DNA of 64,000 bases from Sepiola atlantica (taxonomy: Eukaryota > Mollusca > Cephalopoda > Sepiida > Sepiolidae). Where the stretch lies: positions 62,392,580 to 62,456,579 of the forward strand of contig OY744529.1 of assembly GCA_963556195.1 (NCBI GenBank), given 5' to 3'. Below are positions 31,710 to 43,706 of the stretch, in pieces. Under the pieces are notes generated by a model, which made no database searches, was not told the DNA's origin, and saw only the letters and a list, made by a program, of their open reading frames with translations. The position numbers and the translations under genes were made by a program. Numbering within the stretch: position 1 is the stretch's first letter; the number at the start of each line of letters is the position of its first letter.

Positions 31710-32501
31710 CTATATACAGACCATATTTATTTTTAAACCTGATAAAATTAAAAGATAAGAGAATGAAAGGGCAAGCTGACCGGTTTCGAACCTCGCTCAC
31801 CAGAGTAAGTAATTTGCCTGATGAATTTTTGTGGGCAGGTGTTGTTTGACCGGGATGTCTAATCTTTGCGATGTCTACCCAACGTAGTGTGAACTGCAAC
31901 TACATTTAAATAAATAAATGATAGAATTATTATGGTGGGGGGAAGAACATCTTTTCGAATCGACGACAAGATGGGTCTGGTGGACAAAACAACACGTGTA
32001 TTCGCGGCAAAGTAACATTTTTGTACAGACAAAGAGATTTGTTTGGCGAATCCATACAACACGTGCCCACAAAAATTCGTCAGACAAATTACTTACCAAC
32101 TGACGTTTTGCATAATACATATGGTTCTTCCATCGCTGAACATCTCATAAATAACCGTTCCTGTGCCTCAAATTTCAGTGTAGACTTATTCTCCATTCTC
32201 AGTAAGGTACACTCTCCCTTTCAGCTAAGGATTCTAGAGACTATTTACATTAAGTCTCTGCGACCTTCTCTTTGTAAGCAAAAAGAAATATTCTCGGACT
32301 TAATGTAGTTTCTATTTGATTAATTTGTTTTTCTTTGTCCCTTATTCCTCGCTATAATACCCATAGTATTTTTTTTCTTAATCTCAACCTCGGCCTAATT
32401 CTGTTGAGTGAGGTTCAAAACCAGTCAGCTTGCCCTTTCATTCTCTTATCTTTTAATTTCATTATATTAAAAAATAAATATGGTCTGTATATAGCAATAA
32501 T
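31703..32501. mobile_element. Fold-back Penelope-like element relic
   Basis: About 98 bp at 31703-31801 reappear inverted at 32402-32501 (ATTATTGCTATATACAGACC; TTCATTCTCTTATCTTTTAA). Inside are two head-to-head GIY-YIG endonuclease pieces. On the minus strand (about 32000 down to 31800) IYLFKCSCSSHYVG, then TSQRLDIPVKQHLPTKIHQANY in the next frame. On the plus strand (32040-32308) QHVPTKIRQTNYLPTDV, YGSSIAEHLINNRSCA and LRILETIYIKSLRPSLCKQ. Inverted, truncated copies are known for Penelope elements. No reverse transcriptase is present. Confidence 0.82.
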
Positions 32502-32509
32502 AAAATTTT

Positions 32510-33154
32510 ATACAACAAAGAATATATATATATGTGTGTGTGTATGTGTGTGTATGTGTGTGTGTGATAATATAAAAACAGTTATTTTATATACTTCAGA
32601 TGGATTTTTATGAGAATCAAAATTCCAGAACAGAATCAAACCTGTAAATAGTTATTTCAAAATTTGTAATAGAACTATAAATAAATGAATTGACAGATCA
32701 ATACGATATTACCATTCAGTAAAATCTACTGATAGAAGATTATATCGGTTTTCGAATGCCAATGTAAAAGTTTATTCTTGATATTTTCTTTTCAGTTTTT
32801 CTAACTGAATCTTGTATTTACTTTTAATTTACTACTCAATCAACCGTTGTCGATGTACAAACAGATTTTTCTGTACATTCGAATCTGAATGAGTCAAATT
32901 TTGTTTAGAGTGGGTCAATTTCCATTTCGTCATTGTGTCCTTTGGGTGTTTTTCAGTGTTGCTTTCATGTAAACTTGAGGACTTTTTGAATGAAATTTCA
33001 TTTTGATGGTGTACAGTTTTTCATCTGATAACAATACTCTGCCGACTACTTGAATTTGTTTCAAGTATGTTTTTTATTCTCCTGGAAACACGGTAGCTTT
33101 ACTTTGCTTCGAAATTAACAATAAATCACAGTATGACATTACCTTGATCTGTCA

Positions 33155-33156
<2 letters not shown>
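32510..33156. other. Non-coding stretch with a short TG array
   Basis: A (TG)n run at 32533-32566. Otherwise AT-rich with no gene recognised. Confidence 0.55.
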
Positions 33157-33211
<55 letters not shown>

Positions 33212-33213
33212 TA
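33157..33213. repeat. (TA)n array ending in the hAT target duplication
   Basis: TA array; its last 8 bases, catatata (33206-33213), are the left copy of the hAT duplication. Confidence 0.95.
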
Positions 33214-36200
33214 CAGAGCGTTACGGAGCCCTCCAAAAAGGAGCGCGTTCCAGGAGCACGCTCCTTTTTGCTGGAGCGAAGGAGAGGAGGGCTCATTTTA
33301 TATTCAGCGGGAGTGGAGCGGGAGCAACTCCATTTGGGACTAAGGAGCGGTGATTTTAGCGCTCCTCGCTCCAAAATTATTTGATATTTTTTTCTTTTAA
33401 ACATTAGTTTTTTATTCAGCAATATAAAGGAAAAGAAAAAAATTAGTTATTTTAAAAAATTATATCTGGTAAATGTATATGAGATAGGGAGAGGGAGGGA
33501 GAGACAGGGAGAAAGGAGAATATTTGAAGTAATCAGATTTTTACATCTATGTGTTAAATTTTTGATGGGACATTTTCTTAAGGCAGAAGACAGACAATTT
33601 GTCACCAAATGTCTTTAAAGGCGCCAGTAAGTCTATAGACGTCTTTGAAGTTATTTTCTTATAGATTTGAATTTTTTTATTTATGACAACGGGTTTTATT
33701 GTGATTAAATAAATAAGCCAATTTTTCTTTTAATTCGTGTTTTTAAATGAAGAATTTTAAGTTCAATTATACTATAGGGGCCGTTGGATTTTCTCGCCCA
33801 TTTCGCTCGGTATTCACCCAAATATTCGATAAAATCGATTTTTGGGGTGAAATGGTACATTTTGTCCTGACAAAAAATTCTAATTTATTTTTTAGCATAT
33901 ATCAAATTGAATTGTTATGCCGCATTTTTACCCGCTGTTGGTGTTCTTTTTATGTTTGCTTTTAAATTCGTTAAATTCCGTTAAAACTTGCTTTTGTAAA
34001 TAGAATGTTCAAAGTTTTTTTTCTGTGTGTAATAAAATGTGAAAGCAGTAAAAATATATTTAGTCCAAGGAAAAAATATATTTAGTCCAAGGAAAAAAAC
34101 AATAAAAACCAACATGGCCGCCAGCGATTAAAACCTGGAATTAAAGTTAGATTCTCAACATTTTAAAAAGTAAATGAGAATTTTATTTCAGGACCAAAAA
34201 TACAATTAATACCAGCAATCAGTTTCATCCTAAATTTGGGCGAAAACCAAGCAAAATGAGCGAAAGAAAACAGCGGTCCCTATTCTACAATTAAACCGAT
34301 GTTTAAACTTACTTAAATTAAAGAAAATATCTTAAATTTTAATTTTAAAAAGCAAATAATTAGATTTTCTGGCAAATTTTGTGTTTTTTAGAACCGAAAG
34401 TAGATTAGATATCTTTCTTTATCTTAAAAAATCTATTATCGAATATTAAAATTGTAAACAGTTTACTTTTGTTAGAGATTTTAAATATAGATGTTTTCAC
34501 CTTTTTTTTTCAAATTTTTCATTTTAATAAATGTTTTGCCCGACCTAGGAAAACTTGCTCCAGTTAATTTTTTTTTTTTTGGGGGGGGGGGGGGGGATTT
34601 GACCCGATATTTTTTCAACTCCCAAGGTTTAGGCCAGATATTTTGTATGAAATTTTAAGACATTAAATGGATCTCTGAATTGTTTATTGACAATTTATTG
34701 ATATTTTTGGGGCAACTTATAGAAATTATTTTTTTATTCAATCCTTAAAAAATAAACTTCATTGTTTTTTTTTCGCCCCAAATTGTACTATAGAAAAAAA
34801 TGGATGAATCGATTTGTTTGAAAGAACTTGCGCGTTTCTCTGTTATGAATAATAATAATATACATTATACGATATAGTTACGTTCGTAAAACAAACAAAT
34901 ATTAAACAACAACATGACGAGTAATGTTGCCCTGGCTGTCTCTCCTTTTCCAGAGAAATGTTTTCTTTAAAAAGAAAATAATCACTAATAATGTTTAAAA
35001 GTAAAACTTTATTTACTTAAAACTGTCGGATTTTTCGTGGGCGTTAACGAAAACCGCTCTAAACAAAAGTCATGTTACCTAGGAGAATTATCACAAAAAA
35101 AATTATAACAAGAGAGAAGGAATGGACGAGTACAAGATGTTCATAAAAGTTAAAATAAAGTTTTATTTACAAAAAAAAAGGTAGCTTGGACTGCTTTTTT
35201 TCCAGAGCTGGAATAAATAAATTATTCCTAGATAACGTACAAAAAAAAAAAAAAAAAAAAAAAAATGCAACATCAGGATTTCTTAACATTAAAGTTAGAT
35301 ACAACAAAAATATACACAATCTTAAAAATAAAATAGTCTCTTTTTTTTCTTTACACCAAAGTTACAATCAAAAGTAATAAAATTGACAAACCGTGCTGAA
35401 TGCCTACATAATTTCCATGGTAAAATAACCTTTTTTTTATTTTATCAAACGTCTGTCACAAAGTTCCCTTTTTCTTTCCTTTTCTTCTATAATTTTCTTA
35501 TAGCAAACCCAACGTAAGAAATACGTCACTAGAACAGTCCAAATTTCAAATAAACATAATACTTGATTTTTTCACAGTTTGTCCCAAATAGCATCACACG
35601 CGATCATGTGAGGATCCAATTTTCAAAGTTATCTCTTTCAAATCGATCTGTGTTGCAAGGACGATCACACTTTACGATTCTTAATCTCTGATTCAGAATC
35701 TTCTCAACAGCAAAGTATTCCAGTTCCCGGAAGCTAAGCTCTTCAATATAGGCAATTTCGTGCCCGGAGATATTTTTATCTCGTTCAAATTCTCCATAAT
35801 TCTTCATTGCAAGTCTCTGACTTGAAACATCTTCAAAGGGAAATATTCGTTGACCGAAGGAAGAATATTTCATACATAAAAGGCAATTCTTGCCAAGAGA
35901 TACTCTATTTCTTAAATTTCTTCAAGTAGAAATTCTTCTCAAAATTTAACGTCCCAACTATGGACGGAGAAACAGTTTTAACAGGTGTCGACTCCGGCGC
36001 CCAGGTCTGTTCTGATTAAACTTTGCGCCAATATCAAATCGAGACAGAACTAATGCATCATTTCTAAAAATAGAAACCACGTGACACAAAATGGCGTCAA
36101 CCTAACCCAACTCCTACGCAAAATAATCCATGTGACCTTCAACCTGGCACGTAAGCAAAAACCGACAGCCTTCACCCTCAAACGGTCTCAAACAAAGGGA

Positions 36201-36727
36201 AGCTACCCATGACTTACTAGAAAATATACCGAAATTTCCACAAAACAAAAGAAAAAATATCGGGTCAAATTTTCCTTTCCTGAAAAAATAGGTCGTTAAT
36301 GTAATGAAAATTAAAATTGTTTTAAAATGCTTCAGAGATGTTTCTATTTTATACCTCAGGAAACGAAAATTTACGTATCATCTTATACTTCGTCCGACAT
36401 GTTCTCCTATAACTCAAAATATTAGCGACATTTTGTTAAATATTATCTTACGGTCTTACATTTAAAGTGACATCCCAACACATATCGATGAGATCCTTTG
36501 ACGCCCACCCCTATACTTCGACCATTCATTGGCAGAATAGAATGTTTATGAAAGAAGGTACATTTTCATTATTGAGCGCTGAAAAAGAGCCGCTCATTTT
36601 TTATAGGAGTTGGAGCAGGAGCGGCTCCTTTTTGAAAATGGGGAGCGTGAGAGGAGCCAGCTCCAATTTTGGGCGTTGGAGCAGGAGCGGGAGCAGCTCC
36701 AAAAGTAGTGGAGCGCGTAAAGCCCTG
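33214..36727. mobile_element. hAT-type non-autonomous DNA transposon, 3.5 kb
   Basis: The ends are CAGAGCGTTACGGAGC (33214-33229) and, reverse complemented, CAGGGCTTTACGCGCTCC (36710-36727). They are similar imperfect inverted repeats of the hAT style. A perfect 8-bp duplication, catatata, lies at 33206-33213 and 36728-36735, as expected for hAT transposases. Both ends carry GAGC/GGAGCGGGAGC subterminal repeats that could bind transposase. No transposase-like frame is visible; an ORF of 89 residues at 35604-35873 (minus) is not recognised. Related to the damaged copy at 1450-2901, which lacks the 35022-36245 segment. Confidence 0.9.
35022..36245. other. 1.2-kb segment present only in hAT copy B
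   Basis: Starts TGTCGGATTTTTCG just after a sequence shared with copy A (ACTTTATTTACTTAAAAC) and ends before AAAAAATATCGGGTCAAATT, where homology resumes. In copy A about 30 different bases lie between these points. TGT near 35023 and AACA near 35984 followed by GGTGTCGACTCCGGCGCC could be LTR ends with neighbouring internal sequence. Contains the 89-codon minus frame at 35604-35873, with no known domain. Origin uncertain. Confidence 0.5.
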
Positions 36728-36865
36728 CATATATATATATATATATATAATATATATATATAATATATATATATAATATATATATAATATATATATATAA
36801 TATATATATAATATATATATATAATATATATATAATATATATATATATATGTATATAATATATAT

Positions 36866-36897
<32 letters not shown>

Positions 36898-36914
36898 ATA
36901 TATATATAATATAT

Positions 36915-36950
<36 letters not shown>

Positions 36951-36951
36951 A
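36728..36951. repeat. Complex (TA)n/(TAATATA)n array
   Basis: TA runs regularly interrupted by AATA, giving a higher-order pattern. The first 8 bases are the right copy of the hAT duplication. Confidence 0.95.
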
Positions 36952-37237
36952 GTCATTCATATTATATTCCAATAACCATGGTTTTATTTTATTATTTTTA
37001 TTTTTTCACCTTTCCAAAAAACATAACATTTCTGTGAGATATATTTTTTACGGTCCGTTTCATTGGTCTTGTGCCAAACAACATTTTTATGTCAATATCG
37101 TCTCTGCAACACTACAAAATCATCAGAAAAATTCACAAAGAGTAAAAAGTTCTTGGATTAAAATGTCTTGAAAAAACCTACACTATACAGTAGTTTCATT
37201 TTGGGGTGAAAGCAAACAAAAAATAAAGAAAAGAGAG

Positions 37238-37241
<4 letters not shown>

Positions 37242-37298
<57 letters not shown>
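37242..37298. repeat. (TA)n microsatellite
   Basis: Uninterrupted TA array. Confidence 0.97.
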
Positions 37299-37299
<1 letters not shown>

Positions 37300-38583
37300 C
37301 ATAGATTTATTTAAACCCAATTACATGATAAATTTGCATTCCAAGAATTCAACAAAACAACAGATTGTGTACGATCGTTTCTGAGACAATGTATTTTAGT
37401 TATTACTATCAGAACACATCGTCAGTACAGGGTATTGACCCACAAATTAAAAGCATATAGACAACATCAATGGAATTGAGACTAACATCCTCAATTATAC
37501 ATCAAATTAGAAACAATTAGAGGAGTTGATGTATGTAGTCCTCAAATCACAGCAGACCAGGTTGAAACATTGTTTAGGGATGTATATAGGGGTTCAAAGT
37601 TGAAAGAAACGGATGCAAGATTACATATAGGGAATATCACATCAACGGAAACAGCAAAACATTTATCATATTATACAAAATATAAAAGGAAGGAAGAATC
37701 ACTTACTTATATGATCTTACAATGAGAAAATGGTTATAAGGTTTCTAAAGTTTAATTATCAGTTGTAGAGCAATTTGTCTAAAAAAAAACTCAGGTAAGA
37801 ATCCTAATTAAAAACTATTTCTAATAGATTAGAAGTGGTAGAAATGAAAATTGAAAGATTAATTAAATGATAAAGCATATTGTAAAATTACCTACAGAAT
37901 TAGTTGAGATTGTGACACAAAGTTAAAAACTTGTAATTAAGAATTAAAGTTATAATTTTGATGTGCTATTTTAAATTTAAGTTTAGACATCCAATATAGA
38001 TTGTATAATTTTGGAACCATAGGCAGAGGCAGGATCTGTGATAAACCCTCCAGATACAAAATTCACCAATAATAATAATGATAAATTAAGTAGTAATAAA
38101 GTCAAAATAATCAGTAAGACAGTAAACATCTTGCTTGTAGCAATTTTAACTACATTTGAAGATGAAAATTTCACTAAGGAATAATTATTCTATCGTAATA
38201 AGTGAAAGTATCCAAAAATCCACCCTTTCCCAGCTCCGGAAAAATACAGACCCCTTAATAGTCTAAGTTTAAAAGCAGAATTACTCTAATGTTGACAGTA
38301 AGAGGCTAAAAGAAATTCTAACAGGTTTCAAAAAATTTCAAAAACTTATCTAAATCAATTTAAGGAATAACAGGACGAGTGATAGTTCTCACAATTATAA
38401 TCTAGCGTTTTAAATTTGAAAAGGACTTTCAAAATCTATATATACATCACAAAAAGAACACACTTAAGATATATATATATAGACAATGAATCACAAAAAT
38501 ATGCATAAGTTTTACCATAAATGCAGCACAAATATTGACACATTATTATACATACATATTTATATGCATAAACCCATACATAC

Positions 38584-38588
<5 letters not shown>
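37299..38588. other. Non-coding stretch, possible decayed element
   Basis: No gene recognised. Short broken frames near 37370-37740 have no family I can name. A 63-codon minus frame at 37983-38174 has a hydrophobic run that could be chance. Confidence 0.45.

Positions 38589-38644
<56 letters not shown>
38589..38644. repeat. (TA)n microsatellite
   Basis: Uninterrupted TA array. Confidence 0.97.
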
Positions 38645-38649
<5 letters not shown>

Positions 38650-38825
38650 TCGTTTTAATTGTTGGGGGGGTGCTAGGAAGGAAAAAAGAAAGAAAGAATA
38701 TCAGACAGGTGAACTCTTACGTTCTCGATTCAGTCATCCAAACTAATGTTATCACTAAATTCGAATGTCCTCATTAGACTCCTATCATGTTACCATCTAA
38801 TCCAGGTTAAATTATATTTTATTAC

Positions 38826-39041
38826 TGTTATGGCCTTGCAGGCCGGTAATAATGAAGACAAACACAGTGACATAATTAACAAAAGTGTATTAACTGAAGT
38901 GTGTTACAAGAGTGCACGTCATGCGCTTGGGGCAATAACTGCCACACTTCACTGTCGCTGACGCTTAGATGTTACTGTATTTATTGTGTCTGGGTAAGTC
39001 CATTTATTCCTGAAATAGGTAGATCAGCTTACCCCATAACA
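38826..39041 (-). repeat. 3' LTR of gypsy element 2 (216 bp)
   Basis: Begins TGTTATGG and ends CCATAACA on the plus strand, an 8-bp perfect inverted terminal repeat. Aligns with 41979-42192. A minus-strand purine tract AAAAGAGAGG lies next to it at 39042-39051. Confidence 0.93.
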
Positions 39042-39059
39042 CCTCTCTTTTAAGCCTTT

Positions 39060-39600
39060 GTCCGTAAAGAGTCAATATCTTATTCCCTTGGGGTTGACTT
39101 CCATGAAGTCGGTATTTTTTCTCTTTTCCTCTGCGGTGTTCACATTTGAGAAATTACTTGTGAGACTGGTGACTCGATCGTGTCAAACACGGCGTCCATT
39201 AATTCTTCTGTAGTGTTGTCTTCTACAGTATCGGAATATCTGTTCATGATTTGGTTTAAATGTTGGTCCTTTCATTACATAACCCATATTCCCAAATCGT
39301 CTATCTACAATCCCGATTTCCCAAAATGACTTATTCTTCTTAAACCGTCAGACAAAAACCTTTTCTTCGATTTGAAAACGTCCTTTTTTTACATCTATTT
39401 TTCGCTCCGGTTTCTGATGATTCGGTAACAATTTGTCAAAATTCGTCTTGATATTTCTTGTGAATCTAGCTTCCACTGATAAATTGCAAGATAGAACCTT
39501 ATTCTATGGGGTCATTCTATACATTTCTAGACAATCCTGTATAGCTTTTTTTCTCTGGGATTACCCCTCGCTTTTTTAACGCTCTTTTAGAGGTATCAAC
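39060..39600 (-). pseudogene. Gypsy element 2 integrase C-terminal remnant
   Basis: Minus-strand pieces correspond to the KRALKKA region, the GPY/F-like patch and the tail of element 1, with stops. It is followed directly by RT-start sequence at about 39620, marking the deletion junction. Confidence 0.75.
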
Positions 39601-39619
39601 AAATCTCTCCTTTTTCTTT

Positions 39620-41225
39620 ATGTATACTGTCGGTGAATCCAATTCATTATATTCAACTCTTGATAGCACTTCCTTTTTCTCGAGCCTATCCAATTTTAGG
39701 TTGATTTTTTTTCTTCTGACGTGAACGGAACATTTCGCTTTTTGAAAGTTGGCTGTATACCCGGTTTCAACTCAAACTTAACAATCACTTTATTGCATCC
39801 ACTAAGCCCACCAGAAAAAAAACTTGTGTAAAATTCTCTTTCAATTCTTTTTTTTTTTTTAATTTATTTACAGAATATTTAATTTTTACATTCTGGCAAA
39901 AGAATTTATCGCGAAATCCCAGAGTTGAAATGTATTCATTAAATCTGTGCCCAGTAAATTTCTCGAGTAATTCATCACAAATAGTTTTAGTTTTCGGGGT
40001 TTTCCTTGAAGTGTGACTGTTCCTATCAATTCAATTTGCTCTCCGGTTATGCTTTTTGCAATTTTGTTCGTCCTCAATAAAGTTAGCTTGCCGATTTATC
40101 TCCATGTGTGTAGATTAATAATTGATAAATCGGACCCAAAGTCTAACTGCATTTTTATGTTCTTATTTAATATTTTAACTTGAGCAAATTTCTTCACATT
40201 TTCAATTTCGCTGCACTTGGCGATTCTGATAAAACTCTTTCTTGTTTTATTTTTTGTTCTGTGGGGCGTACTTTTATGCCCGGTGCGATCGCATTTAAAG
40301 TATTTCTTAGTTTTATAGGGACAATCCTTGTACCAAGGCATATGTCTGCAACTGAAGCACGGTTTATGGGGCAGACTACTTCTCTTTTGGTTATCAAATT
40401 GAACTGGTGAAGTCATTTTTTCTTGTTGAGGAATTTTCTGATGTGAGACATTCCAGACTGTTCTATATTCTTCGAATCCTGACGCATGCAGTCCTCGTCT
40501 ATTTGCTAAAGTGGTTGATCTGGCTCATTTTCCAGTTGCTAAGGACTCTCCTTCTAATTTCAGAGGCTGTGTTAGACACCAATCCTTGTGCAAAAATTAG
40601 ACATTTAAAGTTATTAGATCTTAATTCCGATAAACTTAAGTCATCCCAGCGCTTATTTACTATGCTCGCAAAAGTTGTATAGTCCTCATTATCAATTCTT
40701 GTGGGAGATAGGTGTTTTTGGACTAAATAATTTCGTCAACAATTGAATTGTTTCACTAAATTTTAGCTCGCTGGTCTTTTGAGGTCAAATGTAATTTACA
40801 AATTTCGTATATTCCACTGTGCCTAATTTCCTTAACAGTACCGAATCTTTTTGGAATCAGCCCAGTTTTCACAGTCTGAATTATATGTCTTCATAACGCC
40901 TGAAATACGAGGCAAAAGTAACCTCATTGTCCAGGTCGTAGTTTAAAATCTCAATGGTATTCCAAATTGTGGTCTGAGGAAACGCTATTTCGTCTGTACC
41001 ATTTTTCCGCCCATTTGAAAATTCAAATAATTTCTACTGTTGTTGTTGGGGGGGGGGGGTTGAATGAACATCTCGAATCTTTTATTTTGTGCTACCTGTT
41101 CTTTCTTTCTGTAATTCTAATCTTTCTGTTTCAATTTTATTTCGGTAAGACGCTTGCTAAACCTGTAACCGTAGTTCATTTTGCTGATGTTTAAAGAGCT
41201 CTCAGATTACCTTTTGAAAGTCGTC
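39620..41225 (-). pseudogene. Gypsy element 2 Gag-protease-RT start, broken
   Basis: Minus-strand pieces in order from the right: Gag with FASYFRRYEDI near 40890-40930, a zinc knuckle CFSCRHMPWYKDCPYKTKKY then FKCDRTGHKSTPH at 40260-40370, protease LDFGSDLSIINLHTWR near 40096-40150 (LDSG changed to LDFG), ITGEQIELIGTV near 40040, then KFELKPGIQPTFKKRNVPFT at 39700-39780 and NELDSPTVYIK near 39630. Several frameshifts and stops. Confidence 0.88.
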
Positions 41226-41260
41226 CATGATCTATGATCACTCGCAGTAACTGACCTCCC

Positions 41261-41263
<3 letters not shown>

Positions 41264-41334
<71 letters not shown>
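41264..41334. repeat. (TA)n microsatellite inside gypsy element 2 leader
   Basis: TA array in the leader region between gag and the 5' LTR. Confidence 0.97.
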
Positions 41335-41337
<3 letters not shown>

Positions 41338-41821
41338 CAACGTTCGTAGCTTTTCTTTACGAGGCAAGTTTGAAACAACTTAGTGAAAAGGAAAAAAAAT
41401 AAGTTCGCATACAACTTATTTACTTTGTTTCTGGTTAACGAGGAAAAAAATATCGTCAGATCTTTTCTTTTTATCTTGTTCTTTACGTCGTGGTTGAAAA
41501 TTGACTTTTCAAAACTTTCGTTTTGAAATTAATCCGTCCTAAGAAAACGTTTTAATTCTTTTTCGTGACGTTGAAGAATTTTCTTTTTAGAAAAACACTT
41601 TGCTTGTTAAAATTCAATACTTTAACTCCTTGCTTTCTTGTTAAACAAATAACTCGAAAATCTTTTTTTTTAATCCAGCAATTCAAATTTAAGACAAAAA
41701 ACTTAGTTTCTGTTGCAAACGTTTGCATGCAACTTACGTCTGGTTTATTTTCGTGTTTTGAATCGATTGAAATCGTTCGAAAGGAAAAAAAATGTAGGAT
41801 TGAATTAATTCAAATACATTG

Positions 41822-41978
41822 TCTCCAGGTTTGTGGAATGTAGTTTCGAATCTTTGCTTTCAGTGTGCGTGACACGGGTCTGGGAATAAATCCTCAACGT
41901 TAGTGTTGTGAGATGTAATTCTAGAATCCTTGCCGCCAGTGTTGTGGTAATGTAAGTCTCGAAATCCTTCGTCACCAG
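41822..41978 (-). repeat. Tandem primer-binding-site-like units next to the 5' LTR
   Basis: Three imperfect units of about 40-60 bases end in TTTCAG, GCCGCCAG and GTCACCAG and contain TTCGAATC, TAGAATCC and CGAAATCC. The last abuts the LTR. Each resembles the T-loop-to-CCA end of a tRNA on the plus strand followed by a G(T)TTGTG LTR edge. Confidence 0.65.
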
Positions 41979-42192
41979 TGTTGTGACCTTATAGGCCGAT
42001 AATAATGATGACAAACAGTGGAATAATTAACAAAAGTGTATCAACAGAAGTATGTTACAGGAGTACGTGTCCTGCGTTTGGGGCCATAACTGCCACACTT
42101 CGCTGCCGCTGACGCTTAGATGTTACTGTATTTATTGTGTCTGGGTAAGTCCATTTATTCCTGAAATAGGTAGATTAGTTTAGCCCATAACA
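41979..42192 (-). repeat. 5' LTR of gypsy element 2 (214 bp)
   Basis: TGTTGTGACC start and CCCATAACA end on the plus strand. Differs from the 3' LTR at many positions, so this insertion is older than element 1. Confidence 0.92.
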
Positions 42193-42357
42193 ATTACCCA
42201 GTTTTATTTTAACGATAGTTGATTCTAGCGCCTTGTCTCCTACTGATTTAAAACTGGTGTCCTTCATCTCACGTCACCGTTTTCCCCCCAGAATTCGGGT
42301 TAAGGTCATGATCGTTTATGTACTGCACTGTGAGGGAATACCTATATGCACGCACAA

Positions 42358-42359
<2 letters not shown>

Positions 42360-42424
<65 letters not shown>
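42360..42424. repeat. (TA)n microsatellite
   Basis: Uninterrupted TA array. Confidence 0.97.
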
Positions 42425-42429
<5 letters not shown>

Positions 42430-43706
42430 GGAACGGTTTTTAAACCAGTAAAGTGCAGAGACTTTTTTTTAAATAAACATATTTATTTAAATTCAAATTT
42501 TCGATTCACGCATGGATTCTTCATCAGGATAATAGACAATATTTTTTTCTTCCTGTTTTTCTTTTTTTTTAAACGACATGGTGTCGCTTGATCTTGTGCT
42601 TAAGTTGTTAACGAAGCTCGTTGTGTAATAATGTCCACAAGTTTTGTGTGTGTTTATAACGTGCGACCAGAGAACACACACCACTTGTGGACATTATTTC
42701 ATGCCAACGTCTTAACATTTGAATTTGCGTTGTTACCCAAATCCTTATTTTTCCCAAGCCAGAACATTATCCTTTTCCATGCCATTGTTCTGTTTGTTCT
42801 CCTCTGTTCTTGTTAAGTCTGTTTTCTTACTCTCCCTATTTATAAATTAGATATTTTATACAATCTTCTGTGCCATTGTTATTTCTTCAGTGTGGTGTGT
42901 TTATTGATCTCTTCTCTGAGACATATATCGGAGTTCGGGTACAGATAACCATTTTAAAAACTTTAAAAAAATTATTTCTTATTGAATTTAGAAAATTATT
43001 TGTTTCCGTCTGGAGATTAAGTGCCTCCTTGTGTGATACGTTATAGCTGGTCCGTAACACAGGTAATATATAAATATATATATAATGTTATTATGTTGGA
43101 TTTTCAAAGGCAGACCTAAATAGCAATGCTTCAGCCAAATCGATATTTCATTCTTACTAGCCAGTCATGTTTGAAAATGATATTTGCTCGAAGAAATTGA
43201 CATTCCAATTGCTTTGATCATTTACACATTTTATCCAGCCACATAATTTTTTCAGTAGCATAAATTGCACAAGATTCACTGTTTCTGAATGGCGTCTACA
43301 ATTGCTGGCAACATAAATATTCATATTTTTAACTTCATTTACATTAAGTCTACATTTCAAGAATTTAATTCAAACACTTACTATATATAAGATTACTTAT
43401 TCACAATTTCCTTACTATTCTTTATTAAAAGTACTAAAAACTTACACATATAAACAATGCCTGTGAATTGCTACCAGTCAACATAATTACATTTTACTTC
43501 TGTTCATAATCAGATAAAGAAAGTAAAATATTCAATATGGCTGATAGAATGTGAAAAATAAATAAGACATTAAAAAAGTGTATGGCCTCCGTTGGTCAGT
43601 TGGTTAAATTATTTAGTTATATTTATATAAATATAAATGAATCTAACAAGATCTTGCTTTCTTGTCACTGTGTATATACTAGATGAAATTATCACAAAAG
43701 ACGAAT
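42425..43706. other. Non-coding stretch with a short inverted repeat
   Basis: AATAATGTCCACAAGT near 42628 and ACTTGTGGACATTATT near 42683-42698 form a 16-bp perfect inverted repeat around a roughly 40-bp loop. TGGTCAGTTGGTTAA near 43594 is an A-box-like scrap. No gene recognised. Confidence 0.6.

Larger units (their letters stand above)
38826..42192 (-). mobile_element. Internally deleted Ty3/gypsy element 2 (3367 bp)
   Basis: LTRs of 216 and 214 bp flanked by a perfect 5-bp duplication attac (38821-38825 and 42193-42197). The inside holds broken gag, zinc-knuckle, protease and the start of reverse transcriptase (about 39620-41225), then jumps directly to the integrase C-terminus (39060-39600). 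Most of RT, RNase H and the integrase core is missing. It is a relative of element 1: GTVTLQGKPRKLKLFVMN here matches NVSLMGNTKKLKLLVL there. Confidence 0.92.

Noticed and set aside
36594..36972. Tyr/Ile-rich frames of about 120 codons
   Set aside because: Translation of TA-rich microsatellite.
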